This document shows, piece by piece, positions 44,210-53,699 of a stretch of DNA of 64,000 nucleotides. The notes beneath the pieces were generated by a model. The model was not told the DNA's origin. It made no database searches and was given only the letters and a program-made list of their open reading frames with translations. The DNA comes from Peterkaempfera griseoplana (GTDB lineage Bacteria > Actinomycetota > Actinomycetes > Streptomycetales > Streptomycetaceae), in assembly GCF_001418575.1 (NCBI RefSeq), contig NZ_LIQR01000114.1, forward strand, positions 1 to 64,000, written 5' to 3'. The translations under genes and the position numbers were made by a program. Within the stretch, counting starts at the first letter, position 1. Each line of letters opens with the position of its first letter.

Positions 44210-45464
44210 TGTTCCAGAGCGTCTGATCGAGCCGGCCCGCGACGGCGTCGACGATGCCGTACCGGTTGTTCAGTTCGTACATCTCCGAAGCAGGAAGGAT
44301 GCGGTCCTCCTCCCCCAGGCGTTTGATACTGGCGTAGAGGTCGACGCTGTGGGGTGAGAAAACCCACCAGAGGGTGACGTAGCGCGGGTCTCTAGTGTGC
44401 TCGGCGATCGCATTGTTCTCGCGAATCCGGCCGTGGTAGATGACGTAGTCGCCCTTGCCCTGCTGCCACTTCGGTACATGGTATGTGCGATCCCAGGAGT
44501 ACCCGCTCCGAACTTCCTGCTCCAGACCCAGCCGGTCCTTGCGCGCCAAGTTCGCTGTCGCGTACAGCGACAACTGGTCGTAAGGGGTGCTGGCGGGCAG
44601 CTCCACAAGCTCCTGGGTGGCGAATGTGCCACCCGGCTCGATCCATTGGCCGGCGGACATCCACTCGCTCGCCTCGACCAGTTGGCCGGGCTCATGGATC
44701 TCCCTGCGAGAGAGCGGGTTGGAGGACCGCACGTCGCTGCGCCACTCAAGGGCAAGCCGGTCCGTGAGACTCAAAGGCACCCGGTATCCCATGACATGGA
44801 ACTGCGTGCCGAACACATAGAAGCCCACTTCGCTGTGGTTCTCAAGCGTGATGTCGACCGGCAGGGCGAACGCGGTACCGTCCGGCTTCTTCACGGGCTG
44901 TCCCACGGCCATCCGGATGACCGGACTGGCCTCCTGATGAGACGGCTGATAGAGCTCGGTGTAGCTGAAGTTGGCGAGGGCGATACCCGTGGAGATGATC
45001 ACTGCAGTCGCCACCCGCTTGGGAGCCGGGATCACGGCGGAACTCCGGTACACCATGACGGACGCCCAGACGGAGCCCGCCATGAGCAGACACCAGAGCG
45101 CCAGGTAGGGAATGGAGTCCCCGTCCGTGACCGTGGTGACCAACAGCAAGGCGTTGACCGACGCTGCTGTGACCGTACCGAAGAGCGCCACCATTCCGGA
45201 CGAGCCACATCTGCGCCGGAACCAGTGGTCCACCACCGCGACGGAGCCCAGCAGTATGACGGCCGAGGCAAGGAGAAGGAGCGCGCCCGAAATGCGACCC
45301 GCGTAGGTCAGCGCCCCGGTGAGGTCCTCGGTGCCGAACCGGGCGAGGAACACCGTCGTCACCAAGAGGACGAGCAGGATCGGCAGCACCGTCGCCAGTG
45401 AGCGGACACGTCGCGAGGCCCATGGCACCCGTGGGTGCCGGCGAGGCCTGTCAGGGGTCTCCAC
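44196..45464 (-). CDS. membrane protein of unknown function
   Basis: A 422-residue protein. The first 170 residues contain four to five membrane helices (LATVLPILLVLLVTTVFLA, ISGALLLLASAVILLGSVAV, MVALFGTVTAASVNALLLV, LALWCLLMAGSVWASVMVY, VATAVIISTGIALANF). The rest is a soluble, probably extracellular domain with immunoglobulin-like strands (FALPVDITLENHSEVGFYVFGTQFHVMGYRVPL, TPYDQLSLYATANLARKD). No family is recognised. Its end overlaps the lasso cyclase gene by 14 bases on the opposite strand, but convergent overlap does not by itself link the functions. It could be unrelated, or give immunity or export. Confidence 0.75.
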   Translation of the reverse strand: METPDRPRRHPRVPWASRRVRSLATVLPILLVLLVTTVFLARFGTEDLTGALTYAGRISGALLLLASAVILLGSVAVVDHWFRRRCGSSGMVALFGTVTAASVNALLLVTTVTDGDSIPYLALWCLLMAGSVWASVMVYRSSAVIPAPKRVATAVIISTGIALANFSYTELYQPSHQEASPVIRMAVGQPVKKPDGTAFALPVDITLENHSEVGFYVFGTQFHVMGYRVPLSLTDRLALEWRSDVRSSNPLSRREIHEPGQLVEASEWMSAGQWIEPGGTFATQELVELPASTPYDQLSLYATANLARKDRLGLEQEVRSGYSWDRTYHVPKWQQGKGDYVIYHGRIRENNAIAEHTRDPRYVTLWWVFSPHSVDLYASIKRLGEEDRILPASEMYELNNRYGIVDAVAGRLDQTLWNIKQA

Positions 45465-46493
45465 GCCATCACCTTCCGCTGGAGCTCAAATGCCGCAGAG
45501 GGTCCCGCCAGCACAGGCGATCAGGCTGTGGAGCGGCCAGCCACAGGGAGGATCCGCGGAGCCGGGACGGGCGTGGATGGGCAGGGCACACAGGCCATCT
45601 CCTTCAGGTACGTATGCGAACCGGTGGCAGGCACCATCTTCCGTTGGGGCCCGGAGGATCACCACCCAGAAGCCTCCGGAAGGCCGACCTCACGTCCGAC
45701 ACCGGCGGACCATTCCCGCCGACCAGAAAACGGATCTCTCAACTCCTCGTCGCGGCGGATGCGGAAGGCGTCGTTGGCGCGGCCGGCCTTGTGGGAGGAG
45801 GTGGCGAGGGCGGCGCGTCGACGGACACCCAGTGACGCGCCCCGGTTCTTCGCCCGGCACCACGGAGTACAGGGCGCGTGCATCGTCACGGGCCGCTGGG
45901 TGGGGGCCGGGCGCAGCGCAAAACAATGCGAAACCGGTGCGAGTAGCAAGCTGGGGAGAATCGCTGCACCTTGACCGCATGACGCTTCCCACAGTTTCGC
46001 AGCCCGTTGCGAGGTCCTCCGCTCGACAGATCGCGTCGGCCGACGAGTTGGCCGACCTGATGAGGTCGACGGCCCGCGGCGACCACGATCCCCTCCGATC
46101 CGCCGGGCCGGCCCCTGGGACGGGGCCGTCCAACCCGGCGCACATCCCTCATTCGGAGGATCAGCGGTTGCGGATTGCCCCGCGATCGTCGCGGTTGCAG
46201 GCAGCGGTGGGATCGGTGTCCGCCGTGGCCCGAGGCCATGGGAGTGGCGACCCAGGCCGCCCTTGCGGAGCAGGCGCCGGGCTTCAAGCTGGCCATCGCC
46301 TGCTCGCGGACCGCACGGAACCGCTTCCGCCCGGGAGGGGGGACCAGCCGGGCGCAGACACTCATGGCCCCTGGAGGCCCGGCCTGTGCGGTCGGCGCGA
46401 CACGCGAGCTGGGCACCCCTTCGGACTGCCGGCCCGGGAGACGATGCCCGGCGAGGACCCAGTGGCGCCCGGCTTCCCGAGGAAAGGCAAGCG
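45465..46493. other. long gene-poor region before the ClC gene
   Basis: About 1 kb in which many frames are open but none is convincing. Near 46030-46075 one frame reads SADELADLMRSTARGDHDPLRS, faintly like the N-terminus of an ECF sigma factor (ADLMRRTARGDHDAF), followed by unrelated sequence; this may be a decayed sigma-factor gene. Otherwise I see nothing. Confidence 0.35.
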
Positions 46494-47831
46494 ATGGATG
46501 GCGGACCAGGCAGTGACCGCGGGAGGGACGAGTCCGGCGACGCGGGAATGCTGGAGCAGCCGAACCTTGTCGCGCCGGCGGACGTCCCTGCGCTGTCCGC
46601 GCGGTTCTGGATGCTGGTCGCGGCCACAGGTGTGCTCGCGGGGTGTGCGGGTGCCGCCCTGATGGCGCTGCTGAACGTGGTCGCCCACGTGACGTACTCC
46701 TCCCGGTCCGGCAGCTTCCTGACCGCCGTCGAGCAGGCTGGTGCGTCACGCCGGGTGGCGGCCCTGGCCGCCGCGGGGGCGGTGGCCGGGATCGGCTGGT
46801 GGCTGCTGCGGTGGTGGACGGGGCCCGGAGGCTCGGAGGTGAGCACGGCACTGTGGCGGGACAAGGGGCATCTGCCCCTGCGGCGGAGTCTGAGCACCGC
46901 GATCCTGTCCGTCGTGATCGTCGGCATGGGGGCGTCACTGGGGCGCGAGGGGGCACCGCGGCAAGCCGGCGCGGCGCTGGCCTCCCGGCTGTCCGACTGG
47001 GCCCGTCTGGACACCGCGCACCGCCGGCTGCTCGCCGCCTGCGGTGCCGGTGCCGGCATGGCGTGCGTCTACAACGTCCCCCTGGGCGGGGCGCTGCTGA
47101 CGCTGGAGGTGATGCTCGGCGTCCTGTCGCTGCGGCTGGCCCTGCCGGCCCTGGCCGCCTCCTGTGTCGCCACCGCGGTCGCCTGGACGGTGTTGCCCAC
47201 CGGACCCACCTACCACCTGCCCGAAGTGGGACTGTCCACGTCCCTGACCGTGTTCGCCGTCCTGATCGGGCCTCTCGCCGGGCTGATCGCGGTCGGCTGG
47301 GTGCGGATGATCCGGATCGCCCACGAACACCGGCCCACCGGGCGGTGGCTGCCGGTCACACCGCTGCTGGTGTTCACCGCGGTCGGCGTGCTGGCCGTCC
47401 CCTACCCGCAGTTGCTCGGCAACGGCAAGGACATCGTCCAGCTCACCCTCACCTCGCACCTCGCCGCCCCTCTCCTGGTGGCGCTGCTCCTCCTCAAGCC
47501 GATCGCCACCGCCGGGAGCCTGGGCAGCGGGGCCAGCGGCGGACTGTTCACCCCCACCATCGCCACCGGTGCCCTGCTCGGCTCCCTCGCAGGGCAGGGC
47601 TGGGCACACGCCTGGCCCGCCCCGGCCGCCGGCTTCGCGGTCATCGGCGCCGCCGCGGTCCTCGCCGCCGCCATGCAGGCCCCCATCGCCGCCGTCGTCC
47701 TGATGCTGGAACTCACCCGCACCATCGACGCCCTGATGGTCCCCCTGCTCTTCGCAGTCACCGGCGCCATGCTCGTCTCCCGCAGGCTCGACACACCGTC
47801 CATCTACTCGGTGCGCCTCCCCGCCCAATGA
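46494..47831 (+). CDS. ClC-family chloride channel or transporter
   Basis: A 445-residue ClC protein with about ten hydrophobic helices. Selectivity-filter motifs are present: MGASLGREGAPRQAGA (the GxEGP-like GREGAP motif), NVPLGGALLTLEVML, and GSLGSGASGGLFTPTIATGALLG. The central filter motif is slightly changed (GREGAP in place of GKEGP). No cytoplasmic CBS domains follow, so it is a short ClC. The ATG at 46494 has AGGAAAGG upstream and is chosen because the similarity starts soon after. It would move chloride, perhaps coupled to protons. A hairpin follows the stop. Confidence 0.9.
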   Translation: MDGGPGSDRGRDESGDAGMLEQPNLVAPADVPALSARFWMLVAATGVLAGCAGAALMALLNVVAHVTYSSRSGSFLTAVEQAGASRRVAALAAAGAVAGIGWWLLRWWTGPGGSEVSTALWRDKGHLPLRRSLSTAILSVVIVGMGASLGREGAPRQAGAALASRLSDWARLDTAHRRLLAACGAGAGMACVYNVPLGGALLTLEVMLGVLSLRLALPALAASCVATAVAWTVLPTGPTYHLPEVGLSTSLTVFAVLIGPLAGLIAVGWVRMIRIAHEHRPTGRWLPVTPLLVFTAVGVLAVPYPQLLGNGKDIVQLTLTSHLAAPLLVALLLLKPIATAGSLGSGASGGLFTPTIATGALLGSLAGQGWAHAWPAPAAGFAVIGAAAVLAAAMQAPIAAVVLMLELTRTIDALMVPLLFAVTGAMLVSRRLDTPSIYSVRLPAQ

Positions 47832-47873
47832 CATCCCCGCACACGGCCACCCTCGCAGCAGTGTGCCGGGACG

Positions 47874-47907
47874 GCCGTCACCGCCGGAGGGCGGCGCGTG
47901 TGACGGC
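47874..47907 (+). terminator. hairpin after the ClC gene
   Basis: GCCGTCACCGCC can pair in two steps with GGCGG and GTGACGGC across a small internal loop, 43 bases after the stop of the ClC gene. No U-run follows. Confidence 0.45.
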
Positions 47908-48002
47908 GAGGCCGGGGGTGCCCGGGCGGGGGCCGGTTCGACGGTGGTCTGCCGAGCGTACGAACCCGCCCCGGCATCTGGGAATGGCTGCCGCGCCTGG
48001 CA

Positions 48003-48428
48003 GTGGTCGCGGCCTGCGTCACCGTGCTGGTGCCGGCGGGGCTACGGACCTCCGGGCGGGTCCGCGCGGGTGTGTACGCGGCAGCCGCCGGGCTGCTCTT
48101 CGCGCTGCTGGACGCGCTGACGAAGAGCGCGGCAGGTCTGTTCCGGGACCGGGGCCTGGCCGCGCTGGTGCACTGGGAGCCGTACGCGCTGCTGCTCGTC
48201 GGCGGAGCGGGGTTGCTGTTGGCACAGAGTTCGTTCCAGGCGGGATCCCTGGCGGTCAGCCTCCCCCTCATCGACACCCTTGAGCCGATCGGCGCCGTCC
48301 TGATCGGTGCCGCCGTCCTCCACGAACGCCTGGCCACGTCCCGATACCTGGCCGTCCAGATCCTCGGCGCGGCACTGGCCGTGACCGGCATCGTCATCCT
48401 CGACAGGTCACCGCTGGTGCGCACCTGA
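48003..48428 (+). CDS. DMT-family transporter, C-terminal half
   Basis: A 141-residue frame containing about four membrane helices (VRAGVYAAAAGLLFALLDALT, ALLLVGGAGLLLAQSSFQA, LAVSLPLIDTLEPIGAVLIGAAVLHERL, YLAVQILGAALAVTGIVIL). This is the second EamA repeat of drug/metabolite transporters; the first repeat (about 150 residues) is missing and upstream sequence in the same frame is not membrane-like. The gene is therefore probably truncated. The GTG at 48003 is only the best available start, without a good ribosome-binding site. Confidence 0.6.
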   Translation: MVAACVTVLVPAGLRTSGRVRAGVYAAAAGLLFALLDALTKSAAGLFRDRGLAALVHWEPYALLLVGGAGLLLAQSSFQAGSLAVSLPLIDTLEPIGAVLIGAAVLHERLATSRYLAVQILGAALAVTGIVILDRSPLVRT

Positions 48429-48744
48429 ACGGGACGCGTCGGCCGGTCACTCACCGCGCCGGCGCACGCGCTGGTCATCCTGGCCCGGTCCGGCAGCACG
48501 GCCGCGAACCCCGATGCGGCTGACGACCCCGCGCATGCCCGTCCACGGTGCCCGACGGCGCCCGGCCGGTCTTCTCCGGGCCGCCGAGGACATCGGCAGC
48601 GCGGCCGCCTCGCGCAGGCGCACCGGGCGCCGCCCGCTCGGCCGGAGAGCCCATGGCCGGATGCGCCGCGCGGCATGGTGGCAGAGGCTGGAGGAAGGCC
48701 GGAACCGGCAGACAGCAACGGCCCTTCGACAAGGAGGCGCGGCG
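48429..48744. other. gene-poor stretch before the universal stress gene
   Basis: Contains the leader of the universal stress protein gene. One frame stays open upstream of its ATG but carries no family similarity. No separate gene is seen. Confidence 0.35.
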
Positions 48745-49623
48745 ATGGCCGACCCGGTCGTTGTGGGAGTCGACGGCTCACCGGCCAGTCTCGAAGCGGT
48801 CCGGACGGCCGCACATGAGGCCGTACTGCGCGGGACCGCCCTGCGGCTGGTGCATGCCTTCGGGTGGCCCTCGCTCCGTCCATCGCCCGATGTGCCGCCC
48901 TGGAACCCTGCCGCGGCGGGGGTGCGCGAGCTCGTGGACGGCACACTGGCCGGCGCCGAACAGCGGGCCCGCCAGGTCGCGCCACACCTGGACATCACCC
49001 GCGAGGTCACCGTCGGCGAGCCGCTGACGGTGCTGGAGATCGAGTCGCGTACCGCCTCCCTCGTCGTGGTGGGCAGCCGCGGCCTGAGCGCGTTCGGCAG
49101 CCTGCTGCTCGGCTCCACCGCCGTGCATCTGGCCGCCCACGGCCGTTGCCCGGTGCTCGTGGTACGAGGCGGACCCAACCCGACCGGTCCTGTGCTGCTC
49201 GCGGTGGACGGCTCGCCGGCGGGCGCAGAAGCCGTCGCATTCGCCTTCGCCGAGGCGGCCGTGCGCGGTGCGGGCCTGCTCGCCCTGCACGTGTGGAACA
49301 CCTGGGGCAGACGGGCCTACGAAGGGCCCGGCGACCCGTTGACCATGCTGGTCGACATCGAGCGGCTGCGCACGGAGGAGCAGCAACTGCTGGACGACGC
49401 CCTGCCCCCGTGGCAGAGCCGCTATCCCCGTGTCACCGTGGAGCGGCGCCTGGTGCGCTCCCGGGTCCGCGTGGCCCTGATCGACGCAAGCCACGACGCG
49501 CAGCTGGTCGTGGTCGGCGCACGCGGACGCGGTGGCTTCACCGGCCTGCTGCTCGGCTCGGTCAGCCAGGCCCTGCTCCATCACGCGCACTGCTCCGTCG
49601 CCGTGGTTCGGGGCGAGGCGTAG
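48745..49623 (+). CDS. universal stress protein with two Usp domains
   Basis: A 292-residue tandem Usp protein. Domain 1, about residues 1-145, has VVVGVDGSPAS at the start and the ATP-binding loop VVGSRGLSAFGSLLLGSTAVHLA; domain 2, about 150-290, has LLAVDGSPAGAEA and VVGARGRGGFTGLLLGSVSQALL. Both match the GxxGx(9)G(S/T) pattern of ATP-binding Usp proteins. Such proteins are induced by hypoxia or starvation in actinomycetes. The ATG has AAGGAGG upstream. It seems to be transcribed alone. Confidence 0.94.
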   Translation: MADPVVVGVDGSPASLEAVRTAAHEAVLRGTALRLVHAFGWPSLRPSPDVPPWNPAAAGVRELVDGTLAGAEQRARQVAPHLDITREVTVGEPLTVLEIESRTASLVVVGSRGLSAFGSLLLGSTAVHLAAHGRCPVLVVRGGPNPTGPVLLAVDGSPAGAEAVAFAFAEAAVRGAGLLALHVWNTWGRRAYEGPGDPLTMLVDIERLRTEEQQLLDDALPPWQSRYPRVTVERRLVRSRVRVALIDASHDAQLVVVGARGRGGFTGLLLGSVSQALLHHAHCSVAVVRGEA

Positions 49624-49984
49624 CCAGGGCTTCCCGCGTCCGGCCACAGGGACGCAGCTGACCACAACGAACCCGATCCGGCCGGTGGTTGCCTACGGGA
49701 TGTTCCCCCGCGCCCCGGAAGCCATGGGTGAACGAGCGTGGCGCAGAGGCGGGCACGCACCTGCGGCCTCGGCGGCGGATCGGACCCCCAGCGCTGACAG
49801 CAGGTCGTTGGCGCGCTTCCGCGCTACTGCTGGGGGGTGAGGCCGGCGCCGCCCCCGTCACGCCCCGCTCCACTTGTCCCCCACCTCCGCCGCCCGGCTC
49901 CGGGCCGGACTGCCGCCGGGACCAATCGAGCGAGGTCCGGCGACGGCGCGCATCCCCGGCGCACCGACCGGGTACCCGGCGGCA
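49624..49984. other. gene-poor stretch before the molybdoenzyme gene
   Basis: No separate gene is supported. The upstream part of the molybdoenzyme reading frame (49874-49984, TTG start) may or may not be translated. Confidence 0.35.
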
Positions 49985-51073
49985 GTGGGACTGTGGGGAA
50001 AACGAGACGACATGCTGGTGCACGAAGACCAGCCCTTCAACGCCGAACCACCGCGACATGCGCTGGCAGACGCACTGCTCACGCCGTTGGACGCGTTCTA
50101 CGTCCGCAACCACGGGCCGGTCCCGGAGATCGACGCCGAGCAGTGGAGACTGACGGTCGACGGCCTGGTCGCGCGGCCACTGCAGCTGTCGATGGAGGAG
50201 CTGCAGGGACGCTTCCCCGTGTCCGACGTGACAGCAACCCTGGCGTGCGCAGGCAACCGGCGTGCCGCCCTCGCCGCGGTGCGGCCGCTCCCCGGGGAGC
50301 ACCTGTGGGGTCCGGGCGCGGTGTCCACAGCCCGCTGGACCGGTGTACGCCTCGCCGACATCCTCGCCGCCGCCGGTCCCCGGCCCGATGCCGCCCATGT
50401 CGCCTTCGGCGCTCCCGACCTCGCATCCGATGTCGACCCGCACCAGCCGTTCGGCGCCTCCGTACCCATGGGCAAGGCCCTCTCCCCGGAGGTGCTGCTG
50501 GCCTGGGCCATGAACGGACAGCCGCTGCCGACCGTGCACGGCGCCCCGCTGCGCGTGGTCGTCCCCGGCTGGATCGGCGCTCGGAGCGTCAAATGGCTCT
50601 GCCACATCACCGCGGCCCCCGAACCCTCCGACAACTACTTCCAGGCCGTCGCCTACCGCCTCCTTCCGCCGGACCCAGAGCCCTCCACGTCCCGCCCCGG
50701 TCTCGGAATCCCCCTCGGGCCCGCCCCGGTGACCTGCGACATCCTCTCCCCGGACGACGGCGCCCACGTCCCCGCCGGCCTCACACCGATCACCGGCTAC
50801 GCGTACGCCGGCGAGGACCGCACCATCGCCCGCGTCGATGTCTCCCTGGACCACGGCCGCACCTGGACCCAGGCGAACCTGGACCCTCCGGCCGGGCCCT
50901 GGGCATGGCAGCACTGGCACAGCCTCCTCCAGCTGCCCGCGGGCACCACCGAGGTCACCGCTCGGGCCTGGGACACCACCGGCACCACCCAACCCGAAAC
51001 CCCGCAGCAGCTGTGGAACCCCAAGGGCTACGCCAACAACTCCTGGGCACGGCTACGCGTCCACAGCACCTGA
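49985..51073 (+). CDS. sulfite-oxidase-like molybdopterin enzyme
   Basis: A 362-residue protein. The molybdopterin domain (about residues 10-240) shows LWGKRDDMLVHEDQPFNAEPP, LTPLDAFYVRNHGPVP, the molybdenum-ligand Cys region TATLACAGNRR, WTGVRLADIL, and the PGWIGARSVKWL motif. The C-terminal dimerisation domain (about 255-360) is immunoglobulin-like (ITGYAYAGEDRTIARVDVSLDHGRTW). It has no haem domain and no Tat signal, unlike periplasmic SorA-type enzymes, so it may be cytosolic. Start choice is uncertain: GTG 49985 keeps the conserved LWGKR segment, ATG 50012 would lose it and TTG 49874 would add 37 residues. The electron acceptor is unknown. Confidence 0.88.
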   Translation: MGLWGKRDDMLVHEDQPFNAEPPRHALADALLTPLDAFYVRNHGPVPEIDAEQWRLTVDGLVARPLQLSMEELQGRFPVSDVTATLACAGNRRAALAAVRPLPGEHLWGPGAVSTARWTGVRLADILAAAGPRPDAAHVAFGAPDLASDVDPHQPFGASVPMGKALSPEVLLAWAMNGQPLPTVHGAPLRVVVPGWIGARSVKWLCHITAAPEPSDNYFQAVAYRLLPPDPEPSTSRPGLGIPLGPAPVTCDILSPDDGAHVPAGLTPITGYAYAGEDRTIARVDVSLDHGRTWTQANLDPPAGPWAWQHWHSLLQLPAGTTEVTARAWDTTGTTQPETPQQLWNPKGYANNSWARLRVHST

Positions 51074-51145
51074 CCCGCGCACCGGCGCCGTCTCCGCGGG
51101 AGCCGTGCGCCGGCTTCGCCCGCCACACCGCGGGCGCCGGGATGC

Positions 51146-51180
51146 GGACGCCCCCACCGGGCGGGCCGGCGGGGGCGTCC
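51146..51180. terminator. bidirectional hairpin between convergent genes
   Basis: GGACGCCCCC and its perfect complement GGGGGCGTCC, with a further GC-rich inner stem, lie between the stops of the molybdoenzyme gene (rightward) and the PHP-domain gene (leftward). It probably ends both transcripts. Confidence 0.65.
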
Positions 51181-51188
51181 GGGACGGG

Positions 51189-53699
51189 TCAGGCGAGCCG
51201 GGCCCGGTAGACCTGCTGCGTGACGTCCCGCTGGAGGCGGGTGGCACCGCGGTCGGTGGTGAAAACGACCGTGCCGGCGTGCAGGGCCGGCCAGGTGTTG
51301 TTGCCGCGGGTGGTGACCTGCTCGGCGGCCGACCAGGAACCGCGGGAGAGGGTGGCGGTGAACACCTTCCAACGCCAGTCCGCGGACCGCGAGTCGTACC
51401 AGACCGCGCGCACCCGGCCGTCCGGGTCCTGGGCGAGCCGGGCACGCTGGCTCATGGCGTTCGGGTCGAGGGCGACCTGCTGGTACGGGCTCCACGTCGC
51501 GCCTCCGTCGGTGGAGGTGCTGGAGCGCAGCTGGAGGTTGGCGCCGGAGCTCTGGAGCGCGCCGGACTCCCAGCTCGCGACCAGGGTGCCGTCGGCGTCG
51601 GCCGCGACGCTCGGGTGCCGGTCGGCCCGGTCGGTGACCGCGCTGACCTTGACCGGGGCCTCCCAGCTGCGGCCGGGCGCCCTGCGGACCGCGGCGAGGA
51701 TCTGCCAGTTGTCGGGGTCGGTGCCGCCGCTCGCGGGCTGCCCGGCGGGCGGGGTGTGGCCGGTCCACAGCGGGTCCGGGTCGTAGCGGTCGTCCTGCCA
51801 CGTCACGACGGCGTGCCGCCCTCCGGTGACGGTGACCGCGGGGAAGAGCGAGGCGGGGAAGCGGGGCGAACGGGAGTCGTCCGGGGTGCCCGGGCTGGTG
51901 GTCTTCCCCGCCGCCGAGACGTTCACGGCCGCCTTGTCCACGCCGACGATCTGCGCGTACACGTCGAACGCGCCGCCGCTGTTGTCCGACCAGACGACGA
52001 GCGGGTGCCCGCCTTCCAGGACGGCCACCGCGGGGTTGATCGCCCGTCCGCGGCCCTTGCTGATCTTCTCCGGGGAGCCGAAGGAGGAGCCGCCGTTGCG
52101 GCTGCTCGCCATCAGGATTACGGGCTGGTGCGGCTGCTCCCTGCCCAGCTCGTCCTGCCACACCACCCACACGTCGTCACGGTCGGCCGCGATCCGCGGG
52201 AAGCGGGCGGTGGCGGACGTCCCGGACAGTACGCGTGCCTTGCCGGCGCGGCCCTTGCGGTCGATCTTGACGTGGACGATCCGGGTCGCCTGGTCCTCGT
52301 GGACCTCGGCCACCACGTGGGTCTCCCCGTCGACCACGGCCACGTCGGCGAAGCCGGCGAAGCCGCCCAGCTCGCCCACGGCCGGCTCCGCACGGTCGGC
52401 GGCGGTGTCGGCGGCGGGCAGCGGGATCTCGGGCTGCGGTTCGGCCGGGGCCCCGACGGACAGGAAGATCGGCGAGGTCGCCGCGCGCAGCTGGTCCGGC
52501 AGGTTCGGGTCGGCCTCGGAGCCCGAGGCGCTGCCCGGCGAGCGGACCTCGACCCGGTACCAGGTGTGGTCGGCGTGATCGAGCGTCAGCGGCAGCACGT
52601 AGGTCTCGGTCGCCTTGCGCGGGGTGAAGGTGGCGATCGGGCCGGCGCTTCGGCCGGGGGCGGCGTAGACGGAGACGGTGGTGCCGGCGCCGGAGGTGAC
52701 CTTCACGCGCAGGCTCGCCTTGCGGGGCAGCGTGCGGGCCGGGACGACCACCTCGTCGCCGCCGATCGCCTCGTAGACGCCGTCGCCGTCGGCGTCGGCC
52801 TCGATGGTGGCGAAGACCGCGCCGATGTTCTGGGAGACGCTGGTGCGGCCGGCGCGGAAGCCGTCGAGGATCGCGCGGACCGACCGCTCGGCGGCGAAGA
52901 CGCGGGTGGTGGGCTCGCCGGGGCTGTCGATGTCCCAGTACTCGCGGAAGTGGCAGTCGCTGGCGCCGGCCACACCGAAGCGGAAGCCGCGGTTCCAGCG
53001 GTTCTCCGCGTACTCCATCTCCACGTCGGGATCGCTGGCGACGTTCAGCACCTCGACGAGGTCGTGTCCCTGCACGCTGGCGTTGTCGTTGACGCCGCCG
53101 GCCCGGGTGTACTCGCCGTCGTCCGGGTGGGCCTGCGACCACACCGCGTTCTGGGCGTGCACATCCCACACCGACTGCTGGACGTGCCGGTAGGAGGCCG
53201 AGCCGGGCGGGTTGGCGCCGTCGACGAGGACGTCCACGTTGCCGAGCACGATGGCGTGCGGCGAGCCGTTGGCCTCCTCACCGGGCAGCAGGAGCAGCGC
53301 CGACGACTTCCACTGCGGGTCCCACACCTGGTCGTAGGTGCGGTGGTCGGTGAGCGGCATGAAGTCCAGGCCGACCTTCTCGCCCTGGCCGATCTGGTCG
53401 CCGACCGGCAGGTTGCCCGGCAGCGTCTGGTGCGAGACCTGGCGCGGCCCGCTGCCGTCGGACGAGTGGTCGTCGTGCACGTGGGTGTCGCCGGCCAGCC
53501 ACTGGCCCTTGGGCGCCTTCGCCTTGTTGGCCATCGCCGCCGGGGTCACCGACGTGGACTCCGCCGCGGACGCCAGGCCGGTCTGGGTGCCGACCGCCAC
53601 CGCGGCGACCGCCGCGCCGGTGGCGATGAGGAGGTTCCTGCGAGTGAGGGAGCCGGTCCCCTGCCGCGGCGAGGTGTCGGGGAGGGTCTGATCGTCCAT
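51189..53699 (-). CDS. Tat-exported CehA/McbA-type PHP-domain metallohydrolase
   Basis: An 836-residue secreted protein. The N-terminus carries a twin-arginine signal (SLTRRNLLIATGAAVAAVAVG). The PHP-type domain (about residues 55-330) has WLAGDTHVHDDHSSDG, DFMPLTDHR, a GVAGASDCHFREYW segment and AILDGFRAGRTSVS. A beta-rich region and a six-bladed sialidase-like or propeller-like part follow (repeats such as HPSVAADADGTLVASWE, ARLAQDPDGRVRAVWYDSRS). CehA/McbA enzymes hydrolyse carbamate or phosphoester bonds; the substrate here is unknown. The ATG at 53699 (MDDQTLPD) is chosen because the Tat signal follows; upstream residues are unlikely to be translated. Confidence 0.88.
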   Translation of the reverse strand: MDDQTLPDTSPRQGTGSLTRRNLLIATGAAVAAVAVGTQTGLASAAESTSVTPAAMANKAKAPKGQWLAGDTHVHDDHSSDGSGPRQVSHQTLPGNLPVGDQIGQGEKVGLDFMPLTDHRTYDQVWDPQWKSSALLLLPGEEANGSPHAIVLGNVDVLVDGANPPGSASYRHVQQSVWDVHAQNAVWSQAHPDDGEYTRAGGVNDNASVQGHDLVEVLNVASDPDVEMEYAENRWNRGFRFGVAGASDCHFREYWDIDSPGEPTTRVFAAERSVRAILDGFRAGRTSVSQNIGAVFATIEADADGDGVYEAIGGDEVVVPARTLPRKASLRVKVTSGAGTTVSVYAAPGRSAGPIATFTPRKATETYVLPLTLDHADHTWYRVEVRSPGSASGSEADPNLPDQLRAATSPIFLSVGAPAEPQPEIPLPAADTAADRAEPAVGELGGFAGFADVAVVDGETHVVAEVHEDQATRIVHVKIDRKGRAGKARVLSGTSATARFPRIAADRDDVWVVWQDELGREQPHQPVILMASSRNGGSSFGSPEKISKGRGRAINPAVAVLEGGHPLVVWSDNSGGAFDVYAQIVGVDKAAVNVSAAGKTTSPGTPDDSRSPRFPASLFPAVTVTGGRHAVVTWQDDRYDPDPLWTGHTPPAGQPASGGTDPDNWQILAAVRRAPGRSWEAPVKVSAVTDRADRHPSVAADADGTLVASWESGALQSSGANLQLRSSTSTDGGATWSPYQQVALDPNAMSQRARLAQDPDGRVRAVWYDSRSADWRWKVFTATLSRGSWSAAEQVTTRGNNTWPALHAGTVVFTTDRGATRLQRDVTQQVYRARLA

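Noticed and set aside
43990-44230. Additional small gene at the lasso cyclase end
   Set aside because: The short frames here are shadows of the cyclase end and the convergent membrane-protein gene; none has a ribosome-binding site.
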